A DNA stretch of 64,000 nucleotides from assembly GCA_934563745.1 (NCBI GenBank), contig CAKTHE010000009.1, forward strand, positions 1 to 64,000, written 5' to 3'. This document shows positions 25,426 to 32,887 of the stretch, in pieces (position 1 is the first letter of the stretch; each line of letters opens with the position of its first letter). Made by a program: the position numbers and the translations under genes. The notes beneath the pieces were generated by a model. That model ran no database searches and was not told where the DNA came from. It saw nothing but the letters and a program-made list of their open reading frames with translations. The DNA comes from an uncultured Dysosmobacter sp. GTDB lineage: Bacteria; Bacillota; Clostridia; Oscillospirales; Oscillospiraceae.

Positions 25426-26909
25426 ACGCCGCGCACCTTCCGGTTCAGCAGGCCCAGGCCCTCCGTAATACCCTTGCCCAGGGCCGTGGCGTCGTGGAGC
25501 GTCTGCTGCCCGGCGCTGAGCTTTTCAATATCCGACCGCTTGACCAGGTATCCGGTGATCCGCACCACGTCCGCATCGCTGGAGTAGAAGGACAGATACC
25601 GCACGCCCACGGCAAAGGCGCCCTTGATGATGTCCAGGATTGCCTCCGGATTGCGCTTGGCCGTCTCGTCAAAGGGGAAGATGTCGCCGCAGCCCGCCGC
25701 GCAGTATTTATGCATCCGGGCAAACTGACGCAGGTGCAGCGGCAGGTCCGGCTCATCGCCGATGGGGATCCGGCCGCCGGGCGAGCAGTCCTTATCCTCC
25801 ATCACGCCCACCTGGGCATGCAGCTGGATCTTGCCGTACTTGGGCTGATACTTGCACATCTCCTGATACATCTTTTCCATGATGGCCTCGCCGAAGGCGT
25901 CGGCCTCCTCGCAGTTGCCGTACCGGCCGGACCGGTCCACCGGCTTGAGGATGCCGTTGACGCACTCCGCAAGACCCACATAGCCGAACATGCCGATCAT
26001 ATGGTCCGTGTCCTTGTGGATCAGGCCCTCCTTGCAGAGGTAGGTATTCTCATAGTAATGGCAGGTATCCACGATAAACTGGGTCCGCTTATCGATCACC
26101 TCGCACATAGCCGCCGTCACGGCGGGAATCACCTCATCCAAAAGCTGCTCTTTAGACGAGGCCAGCTGCGGCAGATACTGCATATTCAGCCGCACCAGGG
26201 TCATGCCGGAACCGCCGATGGGCAGCGTGTTATAGCAGCTGACCACTGCGTAGTCTCCGTCATCTGCCCGGTACATTGCGTCGTTGGCGAAGCTGGGCTT
26301 CGAGCACACCAGCCCCGCGCGAATGGCGGCCAGAGCCAGCTCATCGGGCGTATCCGCCCGGTAAAGCATGCTCATATTGGGGCAGGGGCGCTGCATCTGG
26401 GCTGACAGATCCAGCAAAATCCGGGCGGCCCGATTGTCCCGGCCGCTGAGATCCGCATGGAAGAACGCGTCGCCGTTGGTCGCGTCCATATGCGTCAGCA
26501 GCATCTCGATGGCCTTGCGGGCCTCCGCTTCGTCTTCAATAAAAGGATCCAGCAGCTCATCCAGGCAGCCGGCATACACCGGCAGGGCGCCGGCGCCGGT
26601 CTGATTGTGATAAAAGCACATCAGATTCCCCACAGCCTCCCAGATATCCTTCGGGGGATCCAGCTGCAAAAAGGCGCTGCCCTGCTTCATGAACAGCGGA
26701 TAATCCGGCACACAATAGCGCGGCCGGAAGGGGGCGCTGCCCTCGAACATCTGGAAAACGATCTTCTGATCGATCAGCTTGCGGGTCGCATCGCTGTATT
26801 CAATGATATCCAGCTGATTGTCCGCAGCCTTGGAAAGCTCGATGATCCGCTCCCGGAAGGTCAGCTTCGGGTCTGTGATCAGATTCAGCACTTCATCCTG
26901 AAACGTCAT
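25422..26909 (-). CDS. yjjI: YjjI-family glycyl-radical enzyme, unknown substrate
   Basis: This oxygen-sensitive glycyl-radical enzyme has 495 residues. The glycyl-radical loop is VVRITGYLVKR, with the radical Gly at 453 (pattern R-x-x-G-Y). A cysteine placed like the thiyl residue is Cys225 in SCYNTLPIGGSG, and QRPCPNMSMLYR (about 173-184) is a common fold motif. It is much shorter than pyruvate formate-lyase (about 760). The reaction of the family is, to my knowledge, not established. The gene is first in an operon with its activase, adenosine deaminase and deoxyribosyltransferase, which points to a nucleoside-derived compound. Confidence 0.9.
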   Translation of the reverse strand: MTFQDEVLNLITDPKLTFRERIIELSKAADNQLDIIEYSDATRKLIDQKIVFQMFEGSAPFRPRYCVPDYPLFMKQGSAFLQLDPPKDIWEAVGNLMCFYHNQTGAGALPVYAGCLDELLDPFIEDEAEARKAIEMLLTHMDATNGDAFFHADLSGRDNRAARILLDLSAQMQRPCPNMSMLYRADTPDELALAAIRAGLVCSKPSFANDAMYRADDGDYAVVSCYNTLPIGGSGMTLVRLNMQYLPQLASSKEQLLDEVIPAVTAAMCEVIDKRTQFIVDTCHYYENTYLCKEGLIHKDTDHMIGMFGYVGLAECVNGILKPVDRSGRYGNCEEADAFGEAIMEKMYQEMCKYQPKYGKIQLHAQVGVMEDKDCSPGGRIPIGDEPDLPLHLRQFARMHKYCAAGCGDIFPFDETAKRNPEAILDIIKGAFAVGVRYLSFYSSDADVVRITGYLVKRSDIEKLSAGQQTLHDATALGKGITEGLGLLNRKVRGV

Positions 26910-26934
26910 AAATAAATTAGCTCCTTTCCTGCGC

Positions 26935-26959
26935 GGCGGTGCCTGTTTCGGACACCGCC
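26935..26959 (-). promoter_or_regulatory. Hairpin in the yjjI leader
   Basis: GGCGGTG ... CACCGCC, a 7-bp GC stem with an 11-base loop, sits between the yjjI promoter and its ribosome site. It has no U-run, so it is not a terminator; a regulatory or stabilising role is possible. Confidence 0.35.
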
Positions 26960-26983
26960 CACGTTCCGGTCCAATGTGAGTTC

Positions 26984-27012
26984 ATTATAAAGCCTCAGGG
27001 CTGCAGACGCAA
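26984..27012 (-). promoter_or_regulatory. Promoter of the yjjI operon
   Basis: On the minus strand, TTGCGT (27007-27012), 17 bases, then TATAAT (26984-26989). The -35 lies in the last codons of the M20 hydrolase gene. Confidence 0.65.
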
Positions 27013-28260
27013 CCACTTGGCCAAATATTCCGCCTTGTCCCTTGCAAAATTCGGATTGCGCACCTGCAGCTCCGGCCGGTTGAGCAGATCTGCCGCCGTA
27101 CCGCAGAGCACCTTGGCCGCCGTCAGATAGCACCGCTCTTCGTCGGCTATGGAGAAGCAGTCGGAATGGAACACGCCCTCCACCCCGGTAAAGCCGAACT
27201 GCACCGTGGGCAGCAGCGTGCCCAGATCCCCCACGTCGCCGGAGGCACCGGAAAGCGGGTGCCGGGTAATTGCCTCCGGTCCGCAGAAGGCCAGCATATT
27301 CTCCTCCACGGCCCGGCAGATCGTCTTGGACTGGTTCAGGGGTAGATAGCCCGGGTCCGTCGTAATCTCCGCCCCCAGCTCCAGCGCCTGGGCGCAGGCC
27401 CGCACGCAGCCGTCAAACCGTTCCCCGGCCTGCAGCAGGGTTTCCCGGTCCGCCGCCCGGACATAGGTCTCCAGCACCGCCTCGTCCGGAATGATGTTGA
27501 TGCCGCCGCCCACCCGGGAGATCACGGGGTTGATGCGTACGCAGCTCTCCGGTGCGAACTGGTCTTTCAGAAACGCGATGGCATTCTCCGTCAGAACGGC
27601 CCCATGCAGCGCGTTGCGTCCCAGGTGCGGCGCCCCTCCGGAATGGGCCGGGCGGCCCCGGAACACCGCCTTTTTCAGCATAAAGCCCGTTAGGACGGAA
27701 TCCACGTCAAACGTCTCCCCCGGGTCGCCGCTGGCATGGCAGGAGAGCACGCAGTCCACGTCGTCAAACCAGCCCCTGGCAATCATATCCTGCTTGCCGG
27801 AGCGGCCCCGGATCTTTCCCTGGGCGATCAGCTCGTTGCGGAAATCCGGGTCGGTCAGTTCCTCCGCCGGCGTGAAGAAAAAGCTGACCCGGCCGCCCAG
27901 GGTCCCCGCCTGCGCCTCCGGCAGCAGGGCGTGCAGCACCGTCAGCGCGTTGGCCACCTGAATGCTGTGCCCGCAGGAGTGGATGCAGCCCTGTCCATCC
28001 CGCCGGGGCAGTGCGTCCATGTCCGCCGCCACGGCAATGTGATATCCGCCCTGCCCCAGCGTTGCGATCACGCCGGTCAGGGACACATCCTTCCGGTAGG
28101 GCACGCCCCACCGATCCAGCCAGGCGCAGATCTCCCGGGCGGTACGCACCTCCCGGAAGCCCATTTCCGGGCAGCCGAACAGGTCTCTGCCCCTCTGGAA
28201 GGCCTCTTCCCGCTCTGCGTCGATCCGGGCCCACAGCGTTTTCTTGTCGATCATAATCAT
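26995..28260 (-). CDS. M20-family amidohydrolase (metal-dependent)
   Basis: This is a cytosolic peptidase/amidohydrolase of 421 residues. Metal-site motifs are AVAADMDALP, IHSCGHSIQ, FFTPAEELTD and SCHASGD, followed by a lid domain with AHSGGAPHLGRNALHGA and the last ligand region HSDCFSIADEE. It resembles the AbgB/HmrA group rather than DapE. The substrate is unknown. The reading frame begins two bases after the MBL gene stop (or at an ATG six bases later with better ribosome spacing), so the two are coupled. Confidence 0.85.
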   Translation of the reverse strand: MIMIDKKTLWARIDAEREEAFQRGRDLFGCPEMGFREVRTAREICAWLDRWGVPYRKDVSLTGVIATLGQGGYHIAVAADMDALPRRDGQGCIHSCGHSIQVANALTVLHALLPEAQAGTLGGRVSFFFTPAEELTDPDFRNELIAQGKIRGRSGKQDMIARGWFDDVDCVLSCHASGDPGETFDVDSVLTGFMLKKAVFRGRPAHSGGAPHLGRNALHGAVLTENAIAFLKDQFAPESCVRINPVISRVGGGINIIPDEAVLETYVRAADRETLLQAGERFDGCVRACAQALELGAEITTDPGYLPLNQSKTICRAVEENMLAFCGPEAITRHPLSGASGDVGDLGTLLPTVQFGFTGVEGVFHSDCFSIADEERCYLTAAKVLCGTAADLLNRPELQVRNPNFARDKAEYLAKWLRLQP

Positions 28261-29055
28261 TCACTCCCAATCAAGACTCAGGCTTACGCCCGCTTCGTAT
28301 ACCGGCATGGTCTGCGCCATGGCGGCGCGGACCGCAAACCCGGTGCAGTGGCAGGGCCACAGCTCCGGGATATGCAACGATTGAAGGTACGCTTCGGCTG
28401 CCTCCGCCCGGGCATCCTGCTCCAACAGATGCAGCCCGCCCAGGATCCCCAGCACCCGGTCCTGCCCGGTCACCTTCCGGGCATAATCCACCAGATTGCA
28501 GATCCCGCTGTGCGAGCAGCCGGTGAGCAGATAAACCCCCTCCCGGCCGGCATAGGCCAGGGCCGAGTCGTCCATGCACCGGTCCGGCGTCCCGTCCGCC
28601 AGGGTGCCCACACTGTGCCGCGCCTCCCGTGCATCGGGGATCTGCCCCAGAAAAACCAGCCGCTCCGTCAGCCACACCGGCTCTTGGCTCAGGCGAAGCG
28701 AAAAGGCTCTCTCCGCCTCCGCCCGGGTCATGGGGCAGCCCACGGCCAAGCCGCCATCCGTGCGCGGCGCAAACACGTCCGGGTGCGCAATGAGGGGCAG
28801 CTTCCGTCCCCTCACAGTCTCAGCCAGGTACGGCAATCCCCCGGTATGGTCGTTGTGCCCGTGGGAAAGCACCAGTGCATCCAGCCGCTCCAGCGGCAGG
28901 CCCAGGGCCCGGGCATTTTTCAAAAACACGTCGGAGTAGCCCGTGTCAAAGAGGAAGCGCTTCCCCTCCGCCTCCACCCAGCAGGAAAAGGCGGGTTCTC
29001 CTAAAAAATAGCGGTCAATGTACGTATGGTTCTCTGTCAAAATCGTCAGGCGCAT
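28261..29055 (-). CDS. MBL-fold metallohydrolase
   Basis: This is a metallo-beta-lactamase-fold hydrolase of 264 residues. The metal motif HGHNDHTGG is near residues 64-72, and a later TGCSHSGICN segment and a C-terminal LWPCHCTGF give further ligands. The GCSHSG pattern is typical of the group annotated as dihydropterin ribofuranosyl-aminobenzene phosphate synthase-like; that name should not be taken as its activity. It heads the MBL-M20 gene pair and is divergent from the ADP-ribosylglycohydrolase gene, 79 bases away. Confidence 0.82.
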   Translation of the reverse strand: MRLTILTENHTYIDRYFLGEPAFSCWVEAEGKRFLFDTGYSDVFLKNARALGLPLERLDALVLSHGHNDHTGGLPYLAETVRGRKLPLIAHPDVFAPRTDGGLAVGCPMTRAEAERAFSLRLSQEPVWLTERLVFLGQIPDAREARHSVGTLADGTPDRCMDDSALAYAGREGVYLLTGCSHSGICNLVDYARKVTGQDRVLGILGGLHLLEQDARAEAAEAYLQSLHIPELWPCHCTGFAVRAAMAQTMPVYEAGVSLSLDWE

Positions 29056-29069
29056 ACAGTCTCCTCCGC

Positions 29070-29098
29070 TTGCATTTCCGCCCCCGGACCGGTATACT
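29070..29098 (+). promoter_or_regulatory. Promoter of the ADP-ribosylglycohydrolase gene
   Basis: TTGCAT (29070-29075), 17 bases, TATACT (29093-29098), 36 bases before the start codon. Confidence 0.7.
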
Positions 29099-29134
29099 CA
29101 AAACATCATCACACAAGGGGGTAGCGATTTTTCG

Positions 29135-31213
29135 ATGCTATTGTACAACGAATACCTGTCCCGTGTCTACGGCGGTTTGCTGGGGATGAACGCCGGAATC
29201 CGCCTGGGTGCCCCGGTGGAGCCGGATCCCTGGACGTATCAGCGGATCGCGGATGTCTTCGGCACTCTGGACCACTACGTGGCTCCGTTCCGGCGGTTTG
29301 CCGCCGACGATGACGCCAACGGCCCCATTTACTTTATCCGTGCCCTGCTGGACAAGCTGCCCGACACCGCTGTAAGCGCACAGGATGTGGGGCGGGCCTG
29401 GCTGGAATATACCCGGGATGGCCACGGCATGTTCTGGTGGGGCGGCGTGGGCGTCAGCACGGAGCACACGGCCTACCAAAACCTCAAACAGGGCATCGAG
29501 CCGCCGCGCAGCGGCAGCGCTGCCCAAAATGGGACCGTTCTGGCCGAGCAGATCGGAGGGCAGATCTTCATTGACAGCTGGGGCTTCGTCTGCCCGGGCC
29601 TTCCGCAGCGGGCCGCAGATTACGCACGGACCGCCGCCTCGGTCTCCCACGACGGAGAGGGTCTGCACGGCGCGGCCTTCATCGCCGGGTGCATCGCCGC
29701 GGCCTTTACCGCTCCCGATGTGGACGCCATTGTGGATTCCGCTCTGGCCTTGATCCCTGAAGACAGTCTTTACGCCCAGGTGGTCCGGGCCGTGCGCCGC
29801 TTTCATGCCCAGCAGCCGGAGGATTGGCGCCCATGCATGGAATACCTGCTGCAGGAGTGGGGCTATGACCGCTATCCCGGCGCCTGCCACATCATCCCCA
29901 ACGCCGGCGTGTGCGCCCTTGCCCTGTTCTACGGCGGCGGCGATCTGAACCGCAGCATTGAAATTGCCTCCATGTGCGGCTGGGACACGGACTGCAACGC
30001 CGGCAGCGTCGGCAGCATCCTGGGCGTCTTCTGCGGGCCGGAGGGCCTTGCGGAGCGCTACCGCGCCCCCATGGAGGATACCATCGCCGCCTCCGGCATC
30101 TCCGGTTATCTCAACATCACGGATCTTCCCTCCTTTGCCCGGGAGCTGGCCCATGCGGGCTGCCGGGTCACCGGAATCCAGGAGCCGGAGGCAGCCTGCC
30201 CGCCGCCGGGCGTCCTGCGGTTTGACTTTGCGCTTCCCGGCTCCGTTCACGGCTTCCGCTCCGACGACCCGTCCCGCTGCTTTATCGGCAATTCCGCCGG
30301 CGGCGCTTTGCAGATCGTTCTGGACCGGGTCTTCCCGGGCGGGACGCCCTGCCGCGTCCTGCGCCCCGTGTTCTTCCGCCGGGCAGACTTTGATGACGAG
30401 CGCTATGAACCGGTCTTCTCCCCGCAGGCCTATCCGGGGCAGCTGCTCACGCTGCGCCTGAAAAGCGAATGCTTCTGCGGCGGTCCCGTTCAGGCGGCCC
30501 CCTGCCTGCTGACGGCCGTCACCCGGCGGGAGCTGTGCGGCCCGCTGCAGAAAATTCCCGCCAGACAGGCGCTGACATGCACCTGGCAGCTTCCGGAGAC
30601 CGGCGGCGAACCCATCGGCGCCATCGGCGTAAAGCTCGCGGCACCGGACGGCTCCTGTGCCCGGGTCTTTTTGGAGGAGCTGTGTCTGTCCGGCGGCGGA
30701 CACTGCACCCTCGCGCCGGAATATCAAAGTTTAGAATTCGGCCAGCTGACCCCCTTCTCCCAGGATGGCTGTCAGCTTCAGATCCGAGACGGCCGCCTGC
30801 ACATGTCCTCCGCCGCAGGAGGCGCCGCCTTCACCGGAAACTATTTTATGGCCGACACTGCCGTGCAGGCCGCTCTGCGCATCACCCCCGGCCGGGAAGG
30901 CGGTCTGCTTCTTCGGGCCAAGGGTGCCCGGAGCTACTATGCCTTCGGGCTGCTGAAGGATGGCCGGGCCGCCATCGTATACCGGCAGGACGGGCAGGAG
31001 AAGATTCTTGCCGCCGCGCCGCTTCCCTGCACCGATAATGCCTTCCATCTTTGGGAGGCCCGGGCCGACGGCAGCAGCCTCTCTTTGTATGTGGATGGCT
31101 CGCCTGTGCTCTCCGCTTCGGACTCCGGACGTCTGCGCGGCATGGCCGGGCTTTGGTTGGGCACCGACGGCAGCATGGACGTAAAGGACTTTTCCTTCCG
31201 CTTTACTCTGTAA
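29135..31213 (+). CDS. ADP-ribosylglycohydrolase with C-terminal beta-sandwich domains
   Basis: This is a 692-residue two-part protein without a signal peptide. The N-terminal part (about 1-340) is an ADP-ribosyl-glycohydrolase fold. Its magnesium motifs are FAADDDANGPI near residue 55, SHDGEGLHGAAFIAG and WDTDCNAGSVGSILG, the last close to the family DTDTNA pattern. The remaining ~350 residues look beta-rich; the last ~170 resemble LamG/DUF1080 sugar-binding folds (RAKGARSYYAFGLL, LSLYVDGSPVL). The target could be a ribosylated or N-glycosidic compound. Its 3' end overlaps the sigma-54 activator by 11 bases. Confidence 0.8.
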   Translation: MLLYNEYLSRVYGGLLGMNAGIRLGAPVEPDPWTYQRIADVFGTLDHYVAPFRRFAADDDANGPIYFIRALLDKLPDTAVSAQDVGRAWLEYTRDGHGMFWWGGVGVSTEHTAYQNLKQGIEPPRSGSAAQNGTVLAEQIGGQIFIDSWGFVCPGLPQRAADYARTAASVSHDGEGLHGAAFIAGCIAAAFTAPDVDAIVDSALALIPEDSLYAQVVRAVRRFHAQQPEDWRPCMEYLLQEWGYDRYPGACHIIPNAGVCALALFYGGGDLNRSIEIASMCGWDTDCNAGSVGSILGVFCGPEGLAERYRAPMEDTIAASGISGYLNITDLPSFARELAHAGCRVTGIQEPEAACPPPGVLRFDFALPGSVHGFRSDDPSRCFIGNSAGGALQIVLDRVFPGGTPCRVLRPVFFRRADFDDERYEPVFSPQAYPGQLLTLRLKSECFCGGPVQAAPCLLTAVTRRELCGPLQKIPARQALTCTWQLPETGGEPIGAIGVKLAAPDGSCARVFLEELCLSGGGHCTLAPEYQSLEFGQLTPFSQDGCQLQIRDGRLHMSSAAGGAAFTGNYFMADTAVQAALRITPGREGGLLLRAKGARSYYAFGLLKDGRAAIVYRQDGQEKILAAAPLPCTDNAFHLWEARADGSSLSLYVDGSPVLSASDSGRLRGMAGLWLGTDGSMDVKDFSFRFTL

Positions 31214-32627
31214 GCGGCGGCGGGCACGCTTCGCCTTCCTCCGCACGCTTGCGGTAAAGGGTGGACCGGTGCACACCCAGAGCCCGGGCCGCAGCCTGCA
31301 TGTTCCCGCCGCAGCGCTTGAGCGCCGTCCGGATATAGATCTGCTCAAAACGCTCCAGCGCCTGGTGCAGCGGCAGATCCCAGTCCGCAAACTCCGGCAT
31401 CCGTGCCGTCTGCGGTTCCTGGGAAGCATCAGGCAGCGGCCCTGCCTCCCCCAGCATGGAGCGCAGCGTCTGCTCCGCCCGCCCCTCATCCGACAGCAGG
31501 ACCAGCCGCTCGATGGTGTTGCGCAGCTCCCGGACATTGCCGGGCCAGCGATAGCGGCGCAGCAGCTCCAGCTCCCGGTCTGAAAGGGTCAGGCTCTTTT
31601 CATATTTTTTATTGAACTTCTCCAGGAAGAAAACCGCGATGGTCTCCACATCCTCCGGCCGCTCCCGCAGGGGCGGGATCTGCAGGGGGATCACGTGGAG
31701 CCGGTAATAAAGGTCCTCCCGGAACGTCTTATCCGCCATCATGCGCAGAAGGTCCCGGTTGGTGGCCGAAATGATCCGCACATCCACCCGGGTCGGCCGG
31801 GTGCTGCCCACGGGATAAAATTCGCCCGTCTCCACAAAGCGCAGCAGCTTGGACTGCATCATCAGCGGCAGCTCACCCAGCTCATCCAAAAACAGCGTGC
31901 CGCCGCCGGCCATCTGCAGAAGCCCCGCTTTTCCCCGGGCGTTGGCCCCTGTGAACGCCCCCTTTTCATAACCGAAGAATTCCGATTCAAAAAGATCCGG
32001 CGGAATGGCGGAGCAGTTCACCGGAATGAACGCCTGCTCCCGCCGGCGGCTCATGCTGTGCAGCAGCCGCGCAACCAGTTCCTTGCCCACGCCGGACTCT
32101 CCCGTCAGCATCACGGCGCTGTCCGTGGGGCCCAGCGTCCGGCAGCTTTCCACAATGGCCGCCATCTGCCGGCTTTTGTAAATGATGCTGTCTTCCTTGC
32201 GCCCGGCCAGATAGCCGGCAATATCCCGGTAGTGGCTGTGCTGCTCTTTTTCATAGGCCAGCTGGCGGGCAAATTCGTTAAATGTGGCGTCGGACCGGTT
32301 GTTGGTCATAATGTAGCGCACCTGCCCCGCCTCATCCAGGATCGGCAGACTGGTGGACAGCCGGTTCACGCCGCGTACATTGACCAGGCCCGTCACCGGC
32401 CGGCGGGTCTTGATTGCCTCCATAATCGTGGAGTTATTATAGACCTTCCGGTCAATCAGATCCTGCGGGCGCTTGCCCAGCAGCTCTTTCTCCTGTGTCA
32501 GACCCATGCTCTCCAAAGTGGCCCGGTTCGCCACCAAAAACCGCCCCTCCCGATCGGTCAGGATGATCGAATCAAAAGAATTTTCCACGATCAGGCGGTA
32601 AAGCTCATTTTCTTTCTTATCGTTCAA
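31203..32627 (-). CDS. Sigma-54 activator with PAS, AAA+ and Fis domains
   Basis: This bacterial enhancer-binding protein is 474 residues long. An N-terminal PAS sensor (about 1-115, VENSFDSIILTDREGRFLVAN) precedes the AAA+ module: Walker A GESGVGKE, the sigma-54 contact loop GAFTGA, Walker B GGTLFLDE, and FREDLYYRLHV. A Fis helix-turn-helix ends it (GGNMQAAARALGVHRSTLYRKR). The start is a TTG at 32627 behind GGGAGG; the frame from 32720 would begin in the upstream palindrome. It is divergent from the CoA-transferase gene, its probable target. Confidence 0.9.
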   Translation of the reverse strand: MNDKKENELYRLIVENSFDSIILTDREGRFLVANRATLESMGLTQEKELLGKRPQDLIDRKVYNNSTIMEAIKTRRPVTGLVNVRGVNRLSTSLPILDEAGQVRYIMTNNRSDATFNEFARQLAYEKEQHSHYRDIAGYLAGRKEDSIIYKSRQMAAIVESCRTLGPTDSAVMLTGESGVGKELVARLLHSMSRRREQAFIPVNCSAIPPDLFESEFFGYEKGAFTGANARGKAGLLQMAGGGTLFLDELGELPLMMQSKLLRFVETGEFYPVGSTRPTRVDVRIISATNRDLLRMMADKTFREDLYYRLHVIPLQIPPLRERPEDVETIAVFFLEKFNKKYEKSLTLSDRELELLRRYRWPGNVRELRNTIERLVLLSDEGRAEQTLRSMLGEAGPLPDASQEPQTARMPEFADWDLPLHQALERFEQIYIRTALKRCGGNMQAAARALGVHRSTLYRKRAEEGEACPPPLTE

Positions 32628-32699
32628 ACCGTCGCCTCCCTTTCTCGATTTCAATTTTAGCAAGTTTGTCTCATTTGCGCAACACTTTTTGATCGGCCA

Positions 32700-32717
32700 T
32701 GTCGCAAATTTACGACA
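32700..32717. promoter_or_regulatory. 18-bp palindrome, likely activator site
   Basis: TGTCGCAAATTTACGACA has half-sites TGTCG(C/T)AAA matching at 8 of 9 positions. It is centred about 85 bases upstream of the -12 element, the usual distance for an enhancer-binding protein. A related half-copy, TGTCTCATTTGCGCAACA, starts at 32668. Confidence 0.6.
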
Positions 32718-32778
32718 CACAGATACAATCGCTGCCGCAACTCCCTCAAAATCCGTGCGTTTCGGCAGGTTTTCGCTG

Positions 32779-32795
32779 TTGGCACGCAGTTTGCT
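32779..32795 (+). promoter_or_regulatory. Sigma-54 (-24/-12) promoter of the CoA-transferase
   Basis: TTGGCACGCAGTTTGCT matches the consensus YTGGCACGrNNNTTGCW at nearly every position: GG at 32781-32782, GC at 32793-32794, correct spacing. The start site would be near 32806, giving a leader of about 80 bases. Confidence 0.9.
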
Positions 32796-32887
32796 TATAA
32801 AATAACAGGACTGTTAAAAAATAAACTCAAGAGCACGCCGCTCTCCGGAGCGGCCGCCCTTCCGAATTCCAAAAGGAGGATTTTATT

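Noticed and set aside
29056..29134. Strong minus-strand promoter for the MBL-M20 pair
   Set aside because: Only poorly spaced elements (TTGTGT with 14 bases to TATACC) were found, so it is not listed as a feature.
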